The translations under genes and the position numbers were made by a program. From Candidatus Gallimonas intestinigallinarum (GTDB lineage Bacteria > Bacillota_A > Clostridia > Christensenellales > Borkfalkiaceae): a stretch of DNA of 12,004 nucleotides. Below the pieces are notes generated by a model that saw only the letters and a list, made by a program, of their open reading frames with translations, was not told where the DNA came from and did no database searches. The DNA lies in NCBI GenBank assembly GCA_019116405.1, contig DXBS01000070.1:1-12004 (forward strand), given 5' to 3'. Below, one piece after another: positions 1 to 7,980 of this stretch; the first letter of the stretch is position 1; each line of letters starts with the position of its first letter.

Positions 1-599
1 GATTTTTGCAGGCCGTTGGTGATGCGGTCCAGGTGCTTGAAGCCCGTCGGAAGCCCCCGGAAGGCGTTGGGGTCGGATTGAATGTCCTCGAACTTTCCGA
101 GGACCTGGCGGATGACCGTGCCGTCCGCAAGGCCCGAAAGCTGGCTGCCGTCCTCCTGCTTGGAGATATCGTACACCTGTTTTTCGGCGTACGCGATCGC
201 CTCGCGCGCCTCGGTGCCCTGCGTGCTGACCTCAATGATCCCCTTCGCGGCGCGGATGAGGCTGCGGCGGATGGCGTCGCGGCGAACGATCTCAAAGTAT
301 TGCTTATAGTTCGCCGCCGACGGCGTGATCTCGGCGAGCTCGGTAATGCGCTGCAGACCGCCCGCGCGCTCCAGCGTCCCCTCCCGCTCCAGCATGTCGG
401 TGAGCGTGACGATATCCACGGGCTTTCTGCCGCCGTACACCTTGCGCATCGCGTCAAAGATGAGACGATTGGATTCCTGGTAAAAATCCTCGTCCTTGAG
501 CGTCTCTAAAAGCTCGGACTGGATATCGCCGTCGATGATGATACAGCCGAGGATCGCGGATTCCGCCTCTAAGTTATGCGGCATCTGATTGTTTGGCAT
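1..599 (-). CDS. dnaB: Replicative DNA helicase DnaB, N-terminal part (cut by left window edge)
   Basis: This is the replicative helicase that unwinds DNA at the fork as a hexamer and binds primase through its N-terminal domain. Only about 199 residues are in the window. The N-terminal helical domain starts with the family motif PHNLEAESAILG (residues 7-18) and continues to about residue 108. A linker follows, then the entry to the RecA-like motor with GLPTGFKHLDRITNGLQ (about 182-198). The Walker A motif lies beyond the edge. The start is ATG at 599, with AGAGGAAG a few bases upstream. The gene follows pepF by 11 bases and is the last visible member of the leftward operon. Being next to pepF rather than rplI is a local arrangement. 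Identity is very secure; whether the rest of the gene is intact, or carries an intein as some dnaB genes do, cannot be seen. Confidence 0.97.
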   Translation of the reverse strand, partial: MPNNQMPHNLEAESAILGCIIIDGDIQSELLETLKDEDFYQESNRLIFDAMRKVYGGRKPVDIVTLTDMLEREGTLERAGGLQRITELAEITPSAANYKQYFEIVRRDAIRRSLIRAAKGIIEVSTQGTEAREAIAYAEKQVYDISKQEDGSQLSGLADGTVIRQVLGKFEDIQSDPNAFRGLPTGFKHLDRITNGLQK

Positions 600-610
600 A
601 TAACTTCCTC

Positions 611-2380
611 TTATGAAAGCGACGTAAACTCCTCAAGCGCATCGGCAAATTGCTGCATCGCGGCTTCGAACGTCGCTTTGCTCGTAAGGTCTGCACCCGC
701 CTCCTTGAGCAGGGTGACGGGGTCCTTGGAACAGCCGCCGCGCAGGAAGGCAAAGTAACGCTCCACGGCGGGCGCGCCCTCTTTGATGATCTTGTCGCTG
801 ATCGCGATCGCCGCGGTGATGCCCGTCGCGTACTTATAGACGTAGAACGCGTTGTAGAAGTGCGGGATGCGCGCCCATTCGATCTCGATGTCCTGATCGT
901 GGACGGCGCCCTCGCCGTAATACTTCTTGTTGAGATCGTAGTACAGCGCGGAGAGGTTGTCCTTATTGAGCGGCTTGCCGCGCTCCGCCATGGCGTGTGC
1001 CTCCGCCTCAAACTCCGCAAACTGCGTCTGGCGGAAGAGCGTCATGCGGATCATGTCCATGAAGTAGTTGAGAAGATATCTGCGGATGTTTTTCTCCTGC
1101 GTGTTGGCGAGCAGATAGCGAAGGAGCAGCATCTCATTGACCGTGCTGGCGACCTCCGCGACAAAGATCTTGTATTGCGACTTGGCGTACGGCTGCGTCT
1201 TGTTGGAGAAGTAGGAATGCAGCGCGTGCCCCATCTCGTGCGCGATCGTAAAGATATCGGTGAGCGTCTTGGTATAGTTGAGCAGAACGTACGGGTGATT
1301 GCCGAAGATGCCGATCGAATACGCGCCGCTCGTCTTGCCCTCCGTCTCGTAGACGTCCAGCCAGCGCTCCGTCCTGCCCTTATGAAGGAGCGCGACATAG
1401 TCCGCCCCCAGGGGCGAGAGCCCCTTTTCGACGAGGTCGAACGCCTCGTCATAGGGCATGGTCAGGTCGGCGTCCTCTACGAGCGAGACGTGCATATCGT
1501 ACATGTGCATCTCGTCATAGCCGAGCGCCCGTTTGCGCGCATCGACATAGCGGTGCAGCAGCGGAAGCCCGTCGTGGACGGCGGAGAGGAGATTGTCATA
1601 GACGGCGCGATCCACCTCTTCGCCGAAGAGCGCCATCTGAAGGCAGCTGTCAAAGCCGCGTGCATCCTTGAGAAAGATGCTCTTTTTGACGTTGCCCGCG
1701 TAGATCACGGCGAGCGTGTTGATGATCTTGCGATACGCGCCGTAGTAGAGGCGGAAGCACTCCTCCCGCTTGGCGCGGTCCTTCCCGTGCAGGATGATGC
1801 CGTACAGCCCGTGCGAAAGCTGCACCTTTTTGCCCTCGTACTCTATCTCGGGCAGGTTGAGTTCCACGTTATTGAGCATGCCGAAGGCGTCGCCCGAGAC
1901 CTGCAATGCCTCCTGCGAGAGCGCGAGGATGCGCTCCTCCTTCTCGGAGAGGACGTATTTCTTCTCCTGCAGCAGGCGCAGGAACATGGTGTCGTAGTCG
2001 GAGAGCGAAGGATCCTTGGAGAAGGCGACGAGCGTCTCATCGGGCAGCGAAGTGAGCTCCGGGAGCGCAAACGCCGTCTCGGAACTGATTTTCGTCATGA
2101 GCATGGACACCTTTCCGAGATAGGAGATATATTTTGTGACGCTCTCGTCCTGTGCGTTGCGCAAAAAGGCGTACAGATAGACGCGCAGCAGCTCGATTTC
2201 ATAGGCGTCCTGACACTTCAGAAAGGACAGCACGTTCTCCGCGGTGTTGAGTTTGCCGCGATAGGACGCAAAGTCGGGCATCTCGCTGACTTTTGCGAAT
2301 GCCTCCTCCCATGCTTCGTCGCTCGGGAAGATATCCGCGAGGTTCCATTGATATTTTGCATCGATCTCCGATCTGTTCAT
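611..2380 (-). CDS. pepF: Oligoendopeptidase F (M3 family zinc metallopeptidase)
   Basis: This is a cytoplasmic zinc peptidase that cuts short peptides, typically about 7-17 residues in characterised PepF enzymes. At 589 residues it is a normal full-length member. The N-terminal part begins with WNLADIFPSDEAWEEAF (residues 12-28), typical of PepF. The active site is HEMGH at 381-385, giving zinc ligands H381 and H385 and general base E382. The third ligand is expected at E409 in FVAEVASTVNE. The late family motif FLRGGCSKDPVTLLKEAG (about 553-570) is also present. No signal peptide is visible. The start ATG at 2380 is preceded by AGGAGAAGG. It begins 14 bases after the PFL-family gene and ends 11 bases before dnaB, so it is co-transcribed with both. 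It probably recycles peptides; a link to the neighbouring signal peptidase (removal of signal-peptide fragments) is only a guess. Confidence 0.97.
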   Translation of the reverse strand: MNRSEIDAKYQWNLADIFPSDEAWEEAFAKVSEMPDFASYRGKLNTAENVLSFLKCQDAYEIELLRVYLYAFLRNAQDESVTKYISYLGKVSMLMTKISSETAFALPELTSLPDETLVAFSKDPSLSDYDTMFLRLLQEKKYVLSEKEERILALSQEALQVSGDAFGMLNNVELNLPEIEYEGKKVQLSHGLYGIILHGKDRAKREECFRLYYGAYRKIINTLAVIYAGNVKKSIFLKDARGFDSCLQMALFGEEVDRAVYDNLLSAVHDGLPLLHRYVDARKRALGYDEMHMYDMHVSLVEDADLTMPYDEAFDLVEKGLSPLGADYVALLHKGRTERWLDVYETEGKTSGAYSIGIFGNHPYVLLNYTKTLTDIFTIAHEMGHALHSYFSNKTQPYAKSQYKIFVAEVASTVNEMLLLRYLLANTQEKNIRRYLLNYFMDMIRMTLFRQTQFAEFEAEAHAMAERGKPLNKDNLSALYYDLNKKYYGEGAVHDQDIEIEWARIPHFYNAFYVYKYATGITAAIAISDKIIKEGAPAVERYFAFLRGGCSKDPVTLLKEAGADLTSKATFEAAMQQFADALEEFTSLS

Positions 2381-2394
2381 AACCTTCTCCTGAT

Positions 2395-3750
2395 TTAATT
2401 CTTAAAGCTGTGGATGGGTGCGGGAATGAGCCCGCCGCGGCGGATGAATGCGCTCGCGTCCCCCGTGTGCACGGGCATGACGGGCGCTCTGCCCAGGAGC
2501 CCGCCGAAGCTGACCTCGTCCCCCACCTTTTTGCCGGGCGCGGGAATGACGCGCACCGCCGTCGTCTTGTTGTTGACCATGCCGATCGCCGCCTCGTCCG
2601 CGATGATCGCGGAGATGGTGGAAGCGGGCGTATCGCCGGGAATGGCGATCATGTCCAGCCCGACCGAGCAGACGCAGGTCATCGCCTCGAGTTTGTCGAG
2701 GGAAATTTTGCCCGCCGTCGCCGATTCTATCATGCCGATGTCCTCCGAGACGGGAATGAACGCGCCCGAGAGCCCGCCCACGCGCGAGGACGCCATGACG
2801 CCGCCCTTCTTGACCGCGTCGTTGAGCATCGCGAGCGCCGCCGTCGTACCGTGACAGCCGACGACCTCCAGCCCGAGCGTCTCCAGAATATGCGCGACGG
2901 AGTCCCCTCTTGCGGGCGTGGGCGCGAGGGACAGGTCGACGATGCCGAACCTTGCGCCGAGGCGCTTTGCCGCCTCGCGCGCGATGAGCTGCCCCGCGCG
3001 CGTGATCTTGAACGCCGTGCGCTTGATGAGCTCCGCCGCGTCCGTGAGATCGGCGTCGGGGATAAACTTTAAGGCGTGTTCGACGACGCCCGGGCCCGAC
3101 ACGCCGACGTTGATAACGGTGTCGCTCTCGCCCACGCCGTGGAAGGCGCCCGCCATGAAGGGATTGTCCTCCACCGCGTTGCAGAATACGACGAGTTTGG
3201 CGCACCCCAGTCCGTCCTTGTCTTTGGTGAGCTGCGCCGTCTTCAGGACGATCTCACCCATCGTGCGGACGGCGTCCATGTTGATGCCCGACTTGGAGGA
3301 GCCGACGTTCACCGAGGAACACAGCCGCTCGGTCGTGGCGAGCACTTCGGGAATGGTGGCAAGGAACGCCTGTTCATAGTCCGACGTCCCCTTGTGCACG
3401 AGCGCCGAGTACCCGCCCAAAAAGTCGATGCCCAGCTCCCGCGCCGCCCTGTCGAGCGCGGCGCCGACGACGGCGCTCTCCCCGGGAAACGCCGCCGTGA
3501 TGAGCGAGACGGGCGTGACGGAGACGCGCTTGTTGACGATGGGAATGCCGTACTCCGCCGAGAGCTCCGTGGCAGTCGGAACAAGCCGCTCCGCCTTCTG
3601 CATGACGCGGTCATAGACCGCCTGCGCCGTCTCCTGCGCCGTCGCACGGATGCAGGGAAGCAGGGAAATGCCCATCGTCACCGTGCGGATATCGAGGTGC
3701 TCTTTTTCGATCATGTCGATCGTTTCGATTACATCAAATTTGTTGAACAT
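2395..3750 (-). CDS. PFL-family protein, UPF0210 (DUF711)
   Basis: A 451-residue member of UPF0210, a conserved family of unknown function. Solved structures of the family have a fold related to pyruvate formate-lyase-like glycyl radical enzymes. I see nothing like the usual C-terminal glycyl radical motif, so radical chemistry should not be assumed. Family landmarks are TMGISLLPC (25-33), [10 protein letters not shown] (112-121), [16 protein letters not shown] (146-161), [16 protein letters not shown] (208-223), [15 protein letters not shown] (272-286), the segment [16 protein letters not shown] (325-340) and the C-terminal tail [13 protein letters not shown] (439-451). The length is normal. 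It sits directly behind the ACT-domain gene, the standard pairing for this family, suggesting that the ACT protein senses a ligand and modulates this protein. The start ATG at 3750 agrees with the family N-terminus, but no Shine-Dalgarno sequence is visible. Function is not known. Confidence 0.95.
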   Translation of the reverse strand: MFNKFDVIETIDMIEKEHLDIRTVTMGISLLPCIRATAQETAQAVYDRVMQKAERLVPTATELSAEYGIPIVNKRVSVTPVSLITAAFPGESAVVGAALDRAARELGIDFLGGYSALVHKGTSDYEQAFLATIPEVLATTERLCSSVNVGSSKSGINMDAVRTMGEIVLKTAQLTKDKDGLGCAKLVVFCNAVEDNPFMAGAFHGVGESDTVINVGVSGPGVVEHALKFIPDADLTDAAELIKRTAFKITRAGQLIAREAAKRLGARFGIVDLSLAPTPARGDSVAHILETLGLEVVGCHGTTAALAMLNDAVKKGGVMASSRVGGLSGAFIPVSEDIGMIESATAGKISLDKLEAMTCVCSVGLDMIAIPGDTPASTISAIIADEAAIGMVNNKTTAVRVIPAPGKKVGDEVSFGGLLGRAPVMPVHTGDASAFIRRGGLIPAPIHSFKN

Positions 3751-3761
3751 AGTATTTGAGT

Positions 3762-3797
3762 AAAAAATCAGATATTGTGCATCGCGTCAAAGATATC
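3762..3797 (-). terminator. Weak hairpin plus U6 at the ACT/PFL junction, possible attenuator
   Basis: The last codons of the ACT gene contain GATAT (3797-3793) and ATATC (3775-3771) as AT-rich inverted arms around a long loop with a small inner GC pairing. The UGA stop follows immediately, then six U residues (3767-3762). The layout resembles an intrinsic terminator but the stem is weak, so strong termination is unlikely; partial attenuation or a pause is the most that can be proposed. Confidence 0.2.
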
Positions 3798-4037
3798 GGC
3801 GTGCTGCAGACGGACAGTCACGCCGATCTGCTCACCGAGCGCGGAGAGCTGCGCCGAGACGGCAGAGATCGCCTCCTCACTCTCCGACATATCCACCATC
3901 ATGATCATGGCGAACTGGTCGCCGAGAATGGTCTGCGAAACGTCTTCGATATTGATATTGTGCTCGAACAAAAAGGCGCTCACCTTGGCGATGATGCCGC
4001 GCTTGTCCGAGCCGGTCACTGTTACGACTGCGCGCAT
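3768..4037 (-). CDS. ACT-domain protein, UPF0237
   Basis: An 89-residue single ACT domain, a small fold that usually binds amino acids and regulates a partner. The sequence is typical of UPF0237: [19 protein letters not shown] (5-23) forms the first strand, ligand loop and helix; [11 protein letters not shown] (27-37) leads to the next strand; and [12 protein letters not shown] (78-89) closes the chain. It resembles the first ACT unit of GcvR-like regulators, but it has no DNA-binding part. The start ATG at 4037 has AAGGAG seven bases upstream, lying in the end of the previous gene, which stops only three bases before. It is followed after 17 bases by its usual partner, the UPF0210 gene. The ligand and the physiological role are unknown. 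Confidence 0.96.
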   Translation of the reverse strand: MRAVVTVTGSDKRGIIAKVSAFLFEHNINIEDVSQTILGDQFAMIMMVDMSESEEAISAVSAQLSALGEQIGVTVRLQHADIFDAMHNI

Positions 4038-4040
4038 AGT

Positions 4041-4565
4041 TTACTCCTTGTTCTGCGATAAGATTTCGTATTCGATGAGCAGATTGCCCTGCGACACGAC
4101 GCGCACCGTCTGCTCCTCCTCAAAGGGCGGGAAGTCCTTTTCCCCGTCCACATAGATCTGACGGATCATCTCCTCGTCCCGCTTGACGTTGCGCACGCGG
4201 AAAGTCGCGACGTTGACGTCTACCCCGTCGCGCGTGATCCAGTCGTCGATGCCCGCAAAGGGCAGAACGGCATACTCCTTGAGCCCGAGCGAGATGAATT
4301 TGAGCATCTTGCAGTAGGCGTTGCTCCGCTTGAAACAGATGCCCATGTAAGGGTACAGAAAGATGATATACAGCGCCGTGATGACGCAGGAGATGATATT
4401 TACCCACGTCTGATTGGGGTCCTCATAGGGCAGCATGACATAATAGATGAACAGCCCGAGAAGCGCGAAAAACCAGACCGCCGTCACCGTAAAGAACACG
4501 GCGAGAATGCGGCGGCGCTGGGCATATGCCGCCCAGAGATCGTCATCGCAATACAGTTTTGTCAT
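4041..4565 (-). CDS. Unrecognised membrane protein with two transmembrane helices
   Basis: I do not recognise this 174-residue protein. It has a short, mostly polar N-terminus (1-19, with an RRR run just before the membrane), two hydrophobic stretches that read as transmembrane helices (about 20-44 and 54-78) joined by a short polar turn (PYEDPNQT), and a C-terminal soluble region of about 95 residues. The charge pattern (RRR before helix 1, KR after helix 2) suggests both ends face the cytoplasm. The C-terminal part has alternating hydrophobic residues, including VDVNVATFRVRNVKR and TVRVVSQGNLLIEYEIL, that suggest a small beta-rich domain. The start overlaps the degV stop as ATGA and has AAGGAG upstream, so translation is probably coupled. 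Position between degV and the ACT/PFL pair suggests a housekeeping membrane role, but no function can be assigned. Confidence 0.85.
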   Translation of the reverse strand: MTKLYCDDDLWAAYAQRRRILAVFFTVTAVWFFALLGLFIYYVMLPYEDPNQTWVNIISCVITALYIIFLYPYMGICFKRSNAYCKMLKFISLGLKEYAVLPFAGIDDWITRDGVDVNVATFRVRNVKRDEEMIRQIYVDGEKDFPPFEEEQTVRVVSQGNLLIEYEILSQNKE

Positions 4566-5416
4566 ACACCTTCTCCTTGTCCGGCGATAAACAGCACGCC
4601 CAGCGTATTTCTGCCGCAGTGCCCCGTGATGACGGAACCCGCGACCGTTTCCAATACTTCCTCAAAATGAAAGAGCTTTGCGACCTTCTTGCGCGCCGCC
4701 TCCACGACCTCCTCATCGGCATTGCTGTGCGTGATGAAGCAGCGGCGCGTCTCGTACGCGGAATATTTGACGGCGAGATCCTCAATATACTGCTCGATGC
4801 AGCGCACCATGCTGCCGCGGTACTTTTTCCCGGGCACGAGCTGCCCGTCCTCCATTTCGATGAGCGGATGGATCTTGAGAATGTTCGCCCCGTAGAAGGC
4901 AAGGCGCGAGCATCTGCCGCCCTTATAGAGATAATCCAGCCGATCGGGCACAAACGACGTATTGACGAGCGGACGGAGCGCGTTGACTTCGTTTACGATC
5001 TTCTCCGCACTCTTCCCCGCTTCCCTGAGGTCGGCGGCTTTTAAAATGAGCAATCCCTGCCCCGTGGAGAGCGCCTTGCTGTCCACGACATACACCTTCC
5101 CGGGAAAGCGCTTTGCCGCCGCCTCCGCATAGCTGTTTGCCGAAGACGCCTTGGCGGAAATGCTGAAGTGGATGACGGTGTCGCCGCGATCGACATAGGG
5201 CGCAAAGCAGTCCTCATAGTCCCCGATGCTCGGCGCCGCCGTCTTGGGAAGCTGCCCCGTTTTTTCGACGTAGGCAAAGATGTCCTTTGGCATGATATCC
5301 ACGCCGTCGCGGTAGGCATTCTCGCCCAGAATGACGGAGAGCGGCATGATCCCGATGTCATGCTTTGCAATGCTCTCGCCGAGGTCGCAGGTACTGTCTG
5401 CCGTAAGTTGTATCAT
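4562..5416 (-). CDS. DegV-family fatty-acid-binding protein
   Basis: DegV (FakB-like) proteins bind a fatty acid and present it to a fatty-acid kinase (FakA) so that exogenous or recycled fatty acids enter phospholipid synthesis. The 284-residue length is normal. Visible family features are LTADSTCDLGES (4-15), RDGVDI (36-41), PKTAAPS (57-63) with the conserved threonine at 59, the serine-rich lipid-head loop ISAKASSANS (86-95), LDYLYKGGRCSR (160-171), and TGHCGRNTLG (264-273) with H266 expected near the carboxylate. The serine loop departs from the common SGTYQSA form. No fakA gene is in the window, so the partner must be elsewhere. The start ATG at 5416 has a strong GGAGGAGG. It begins 19 bases after the signal peptidase stop, and its own stop overlaps the next start by four bases. 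Which fatty acid it prefers cannot be told. Confidence 0.94.
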   Translation of the reverse strand: MIQLTADSTCDLGESIAKHDIGIMPLSVILGENAYRDGVDIMPKDIFAYVEKTGQLPKTAAPSIGDYEDCFAPYVDRGDTVIHFSISAKASSANSYAEAAAKRFPGKVYVVDSKALSTGQGLLILKAADLREAGKSAEKIVNEVNALRPLVNTSFVPDRLDYLYKGGRCSRLAFYGANILKIHPLIEMEDGQLVPGKKYRGSMVRCIEQYIEDLAVKYSAYETRRCFITHSNADEEVVEAARKKVAKLFHFEEVLETVAGSVITGHCGRNTLGVLFIAGQGEGV

Positions 5417-5435
5417 GTAGGTTCCTCCTCCGTTT

Positions 5436-6104
5436 TTATGAAAAGAGTGCGCCGAGCGAGGCGCGGAAGCGCTCCCAGCCCGTCGTGAAATCTTTGATCG
5501 CGATCGCCCATTCGGGGACGACGCCGATGATGCTGTCGCAGTCGAACAGGTCGTATCCGTACGCCACGATTTCCTGCGAATCCTGGCTGTGCAGGCGGTT
5601 GTCCCCCAAAAAGAAGATCTGCCCTTCGCCGACGGTCACCTCGGGGAAGCTGTAGCTCTCGTCCATGAGCGCGTACGGCTCGTCGAGCGCGGCATATTCC
5701 CCGCCCGCCTCTTTTAAGTAGACGACGCCCCTTTCGCACTTCACACTGTCCCCTTCCACGGCGATCAGCCGCTTGATGATGGTGCCGGAGGTGAATACCG
5801 TGCCGTCGTTGCCGACGTAGGCATCGCTCGCCGTGGTGTCGATGATGACGACGTCACCGCGCTCCGCCGAAAAAGAGCGCAGCGCGTAGACGATGTCGCC
5901 GCCCTCATAGTCGCCCCCCGCCGACACGCCGCCGTAGAAAGTGTTCAGCATGGAGGAGCCCTTGATCTCCACCGTGAACATGAATATCCCGCGCAGGCAA
6001 TCGAGCAGGACGATCACGGCAAAGACGATGAGCACGGCGCTCATGACGATGAGCAAGGCAGACGGCTTCGCGCGGCGGTTGAGCATCTCGGGACGGCGGA
6101 TCAT
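5436..6104 (-). CDS. lepB: Signal peptidase I
   Basis: A membrane-anchored serine protease (S26 family) that removes signal peptides from secreted proteins on the outer face of the membrane. The 222-residue length matches the small Gram-positive (SipS-like) type. After a basic N-terminus ([11 protein letters not shown]) there is one transmembrane helix at about 15-38. The catalytic serine is S51 in GSSMLNT, a slight variant of the usual SMxPT box. The catalytic lysine is K111 in [13 protein letters not shown]. The C-terminal box [10 protein letters not shown] (167-176) is complete. The start ATG at 6104 overlaps the DUF951 stop as ATGA and has GGAGG seven bases upstream. There is no C-terminal membrane segment. 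Whether it is the only signal peptidase of the cell cannot be judged from this window. Confidence 0.95.
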   Translation of the reverse strand: MIRRPEMLNRRAKPSALLIVMSAVLIVFAVIVLLDCLRGIFMFTVEIKGSSMLNTFYGGVSAGGDYEGGDIVYALRSFSAERGDVVIIDTTASDAYVGNDGTVFTSGTIIKRLIAVEGDSVKCERGVVYLKEAGGEYAALDEPYALMDESYSFPEVTVGEGQIFFLGDNRLHSQDSQEIVAYGYDLFDCDSIIGVVPEWAIAIKDFTTGWERFRASLGALFS

Positions 6105-6295
6105 TGCCTGCCCTCCGCGATGCGCCGAACGCGCTTTCTGAGCTCATCGGGCGTGAGCATGACCACCCGTCCGCAGGTCAGGCACCTGATCTTATAGTCC
6201 GCGCCCGTGCGAACGATCTGCCAGAGTTTCCCGCCGCACGGATGCGGTTTTTTTGTCTCGACGACGGTGTCCAGCTGCAATTGACTCAGATCCAT
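6101..6295 (-). CDS. DUF951 protein
   Basis: A 64-residue member of DUF951, a small conserved Firmicutes family (the B. subtilis member is YyzM) of unknown function. The characteristic core is present: [22 protein letters not shown] (15-36) followed by [20 protein letters not shown] (37-56). C20, C38 and C41, perhaps with H18, look like a metal site, and the basic C-terminus ([11 protein letters not shown]) suggests nucleic-acid or ribosome contact, but that is inference. The start ATG at 6295 lies inside the end of the upstream hydrolase-like gene (10-base overlap) and has no visible Shine-Dalgarno sequence, so it probably relies on ribosomes finishing the upstream gene. Its own stop overlaps the signal peptidase start by four bases. 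It is small enough to be missed by some gene callers. Confidence 0.94.
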   Translation of the reverse strand: MDLSQLQLDTVVETKKPHPCGGKLWQIVRTGADYKIRCLTCGRVVMLTPDELRKRVRRIAEGRQ

Positions 6296-7980
6296 AATAC
6301 GTTGTTGATGAGTACTTCTTTATCCCCGATGAACACGAGCGACACCGCATGTTCAAAGCTGTCGATATGCTCGCCCGTCTGCGACTTGAAGTCGGATGCG
6401 TCAAAACAGAAACTCTTCCACTTGCCGCCGCCCTCGATCCAGACCTCGGCGGCATACGCCTTTTCTTCGTTGCCGTCAAAATAGAACACGATTTTCAGGT
6501 GCGCATCCTCTTTGCAGTAGGCGTCAAGGCGCAGCGAGGCCCCTTCGGGCGCGGCATAGCGCGGCTCGTTGACGCGATAGGACACAAGCCCCGCTTCCGC
6601 CGTTGCGCCGAGCAGCCCGCCGTAGCCGGGCAGCAGCTTTGCGTCCACGCCCTTGCTGTCCGCAAAACAGGACGCGATCGAGCGCGCGCGGCGACGGAAT
6701 CCCGAGACGCCGTTGAGCGAATCGCGCTCCGCGGAATAGATGATGCGGCTTTTGAGGCTCGCATTGCGGTAAGGCTTTGCGATGACGACCTCCTGGATCT
6801 TGGAAGTCACGGAGAAGTTGTTGGAATAGTTGGCGAATGCATAGACGAGGGCGCGGCTGCTCTTTTCGTAGATACTCAGCGGGATGGTCGCGACGTTTTC
6901 CCTGACGTCCGCACGGCTGCCGAGCACGCGCGTCCAGTCGCGCGCGTGCGCGTCCGAGAGCTGCTCGGTGAAAAAGATGCCGCACTCCTTGAGCTCCGCG
7001 TCCTTATCAAACGTGACTTTTGCGACAAGATCGCCCTTTTCATCCTCCTCGACCGCAAGATCCACCGTGTCGCTGACAAAGACGGACATGTCCTTGAGGT
7101 ACTTATCGAGAAACAGGTCAATATCCGCGATGGAATGGGAGCCGATCAGCCCGTTCCCGTGCGAGGAATACAAGAACGCCTTCTGCACGGCGGGATTGAT
7201 CTGCTGGAAGGTATCGAACACGCGGTCGTAATCGTGCTTGCTGTCGTTGACGGCGGAAAGAAGCAGTACGGGACAGTTGACGTACGGCGCATAGCTCTGC
7301 GAGTCCAGCCCCGCAATAAAGCGGTGGTGCTCCTCATCGAACACCTGCTTTTCGCCCGTAAACTTTTCCCTGCCGCGGTAGGCGAGCCAGCCCGCCGCGC
7401 ACACCGAGATCATGCACCCGAGGGGCACATAGGGCGCGATCTTAAATACCACTTCGCCGCCCGTTCTAAGCCCGATCGCACCGAACTTGGTCACCTCTTC
7501 GCGGGTGGATAAAAACTTTGCCGCATAGCGCGCGACGCCCGCCCATTCGTACCAGCTCGTCTCGCGAGCGGTCGGTTCCGCCTTCTCCAGATGCGAGCCG
7601 GCGCGCACATAGTTGGCGTAGTCGATGGAGGGCGGGTAGACGGTATGCAGATCGGTGCCGTTGTCGCCGCAATAATCCACGCACAGAACGCCGTATCCGC
7701 GCCCGACAAAGCGCCTTATGAACACCTCGTCAAACGCACAGCCCGCCTCGAACAGTACCATGACCGCAGGAAAGCGCGCCGCCTTTTCGGGAAAGACGTA
7801 CTTTGCGTAAATATTCACCCTTCTGTCCCCCGCCTTTCTGCCGAGGAAGCGGATGTCGCGCCAGACAATCCCCTCTTCCGTGCGCTCCGAGAGCGTCATC
7901 ACTTCGAGGGGAAGGGAGTCGTCAAAATCCTTCCACAGCGTAACGGGGGTTAAAAAAGTACTTGCCAAAACGCACCTCAC
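6286..7980 (-). CDS. Alpha/beta-hydrolase-like protein with substituted nucleophile and C-terminal beta domain
   Basis: A 564-residue cytoplasmic-looking protein with an alpha/beta-hydrolase domain at about 30-298 in the style of dienelactone hydrolases and acetyl-xylan-esterase-like enzymes. The strand order is readable: [10 protein letters not shown] (71-80), [11 protein letters not shown] (96-106), the nucleophile elbow [10 protein letters not shown] (166-175), ISVCAAGW (191-198), [11 protein letters not shown] with the acid candidate D246, and a histidine candidate at H274 or H282. In the elbow, the G-x-Ser-x-G position is arginine (R172), so ordinary serine hydrolase activity is doubtful. 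Residues about 300-564 are rich in beta strands and end in a jelly-roll-like region (480-564), perhaps carbohydrate-binding. GTG at 7980 overlaps the sbcC stop as GTGA but its spacing to GGA is poor; TTG at 7968 with GAGGTG upstream is a good alternative that drops four residues. Substrate and activity are unknown. Confidence 0.85.
   Translation of the reverse strand: MRCVLASTFLTPVTLWKDFDDSLPLEVMTLSERTEEGIVWRDIRFLGRKAGDRRVNIYAKYVFPEKAARFPAVMVLFEAGCAFDEVFIRRFVGRGYGVLCVDYCGDNGTDLHTVYPPSIDYANYVRAGSHLEKAEPTARETSWYEWAGVARYAAKFLSTREEVTKFGAIGLRTGGEVVFKIAPYVPLGCMISVCAAGWLAYRGREKFTGEKQVFDEEHHRFIAGLDSQSYAPYVNCPVLLLSAVNDSKHDYDRVFDTFQQINPAVQKAFLYSSHGNGLIGSHSIADIDLFLDKYLKDMSVFVSDTVDLAVEEDEKGDLVAKVTFDKDAELKECGIFFTEQLSDAHARDWTRVLGSRADVRENVATIPLSIYEKSSRALVYAFANYSNNFSVTSKIQEVVIAKPYRNASLKSRIIYSAERDSLNGVSGFRRRARSIASCFADSKGVDAKLLPGYGGLLGATAEAGLVSYRVNEPRYAAPEGASLRLDAYCKEDAHLKIVFYFDGNEEKAYAAEVWIEGGGKWKSFCFDASDFKSQTGEHIDSFEHAVSLVFIGDKEVLINNVLWI
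7973..7978 (-). promoter_or_regulatory. Candidate ribosome-binding site supporting a TTG start at 7968 for the hydrolase-like gene
   Basis: GAGGTG lies four bases before the TTG codon at 7968-7966, in frame with the GTG at 7980. The GTG has only GGA directly against it, which is too close for a normal ribosome-binding site. If TTG is used, the gene starts eight bases after the sbcC stop instead of overlapping it. Confidence 0.4.

Noticed and set aside
650..2398. A 582-codon open frame on the plus strand opposite pepF
   Set aside because: pepF on the other strand has the full M3 motif set and a ribosome-binding site. The plus-strand frame is rich in R, V, L, D and E with no recognisable motif, as expected from the complement of GC-rich codons.
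2402..3205. A 267-codon frame overlapping the UPF0210 gene on the same strand
   Set aside because: Its product is dominated by R, G and H with no domain; it is a frame-shifted shadow of the UPF0210 gene, whose family motifs run through this stretch.
3760..3790. A promoter for the UPF0210 gene starting from TTGACG at 3790-3785 on the minus strand
   Set aside because: The best -10 candidate (TTTACT) is 20 bases away, and the resulting leader would be only a few bases long.
6349..7512. A 387-codon frame opposite the hydrolase-like gene
   Set aside because: No motif, no suitable ribosome-binding site, and the opposite strand has a coherent alpha/beta-hydrolase strand order.
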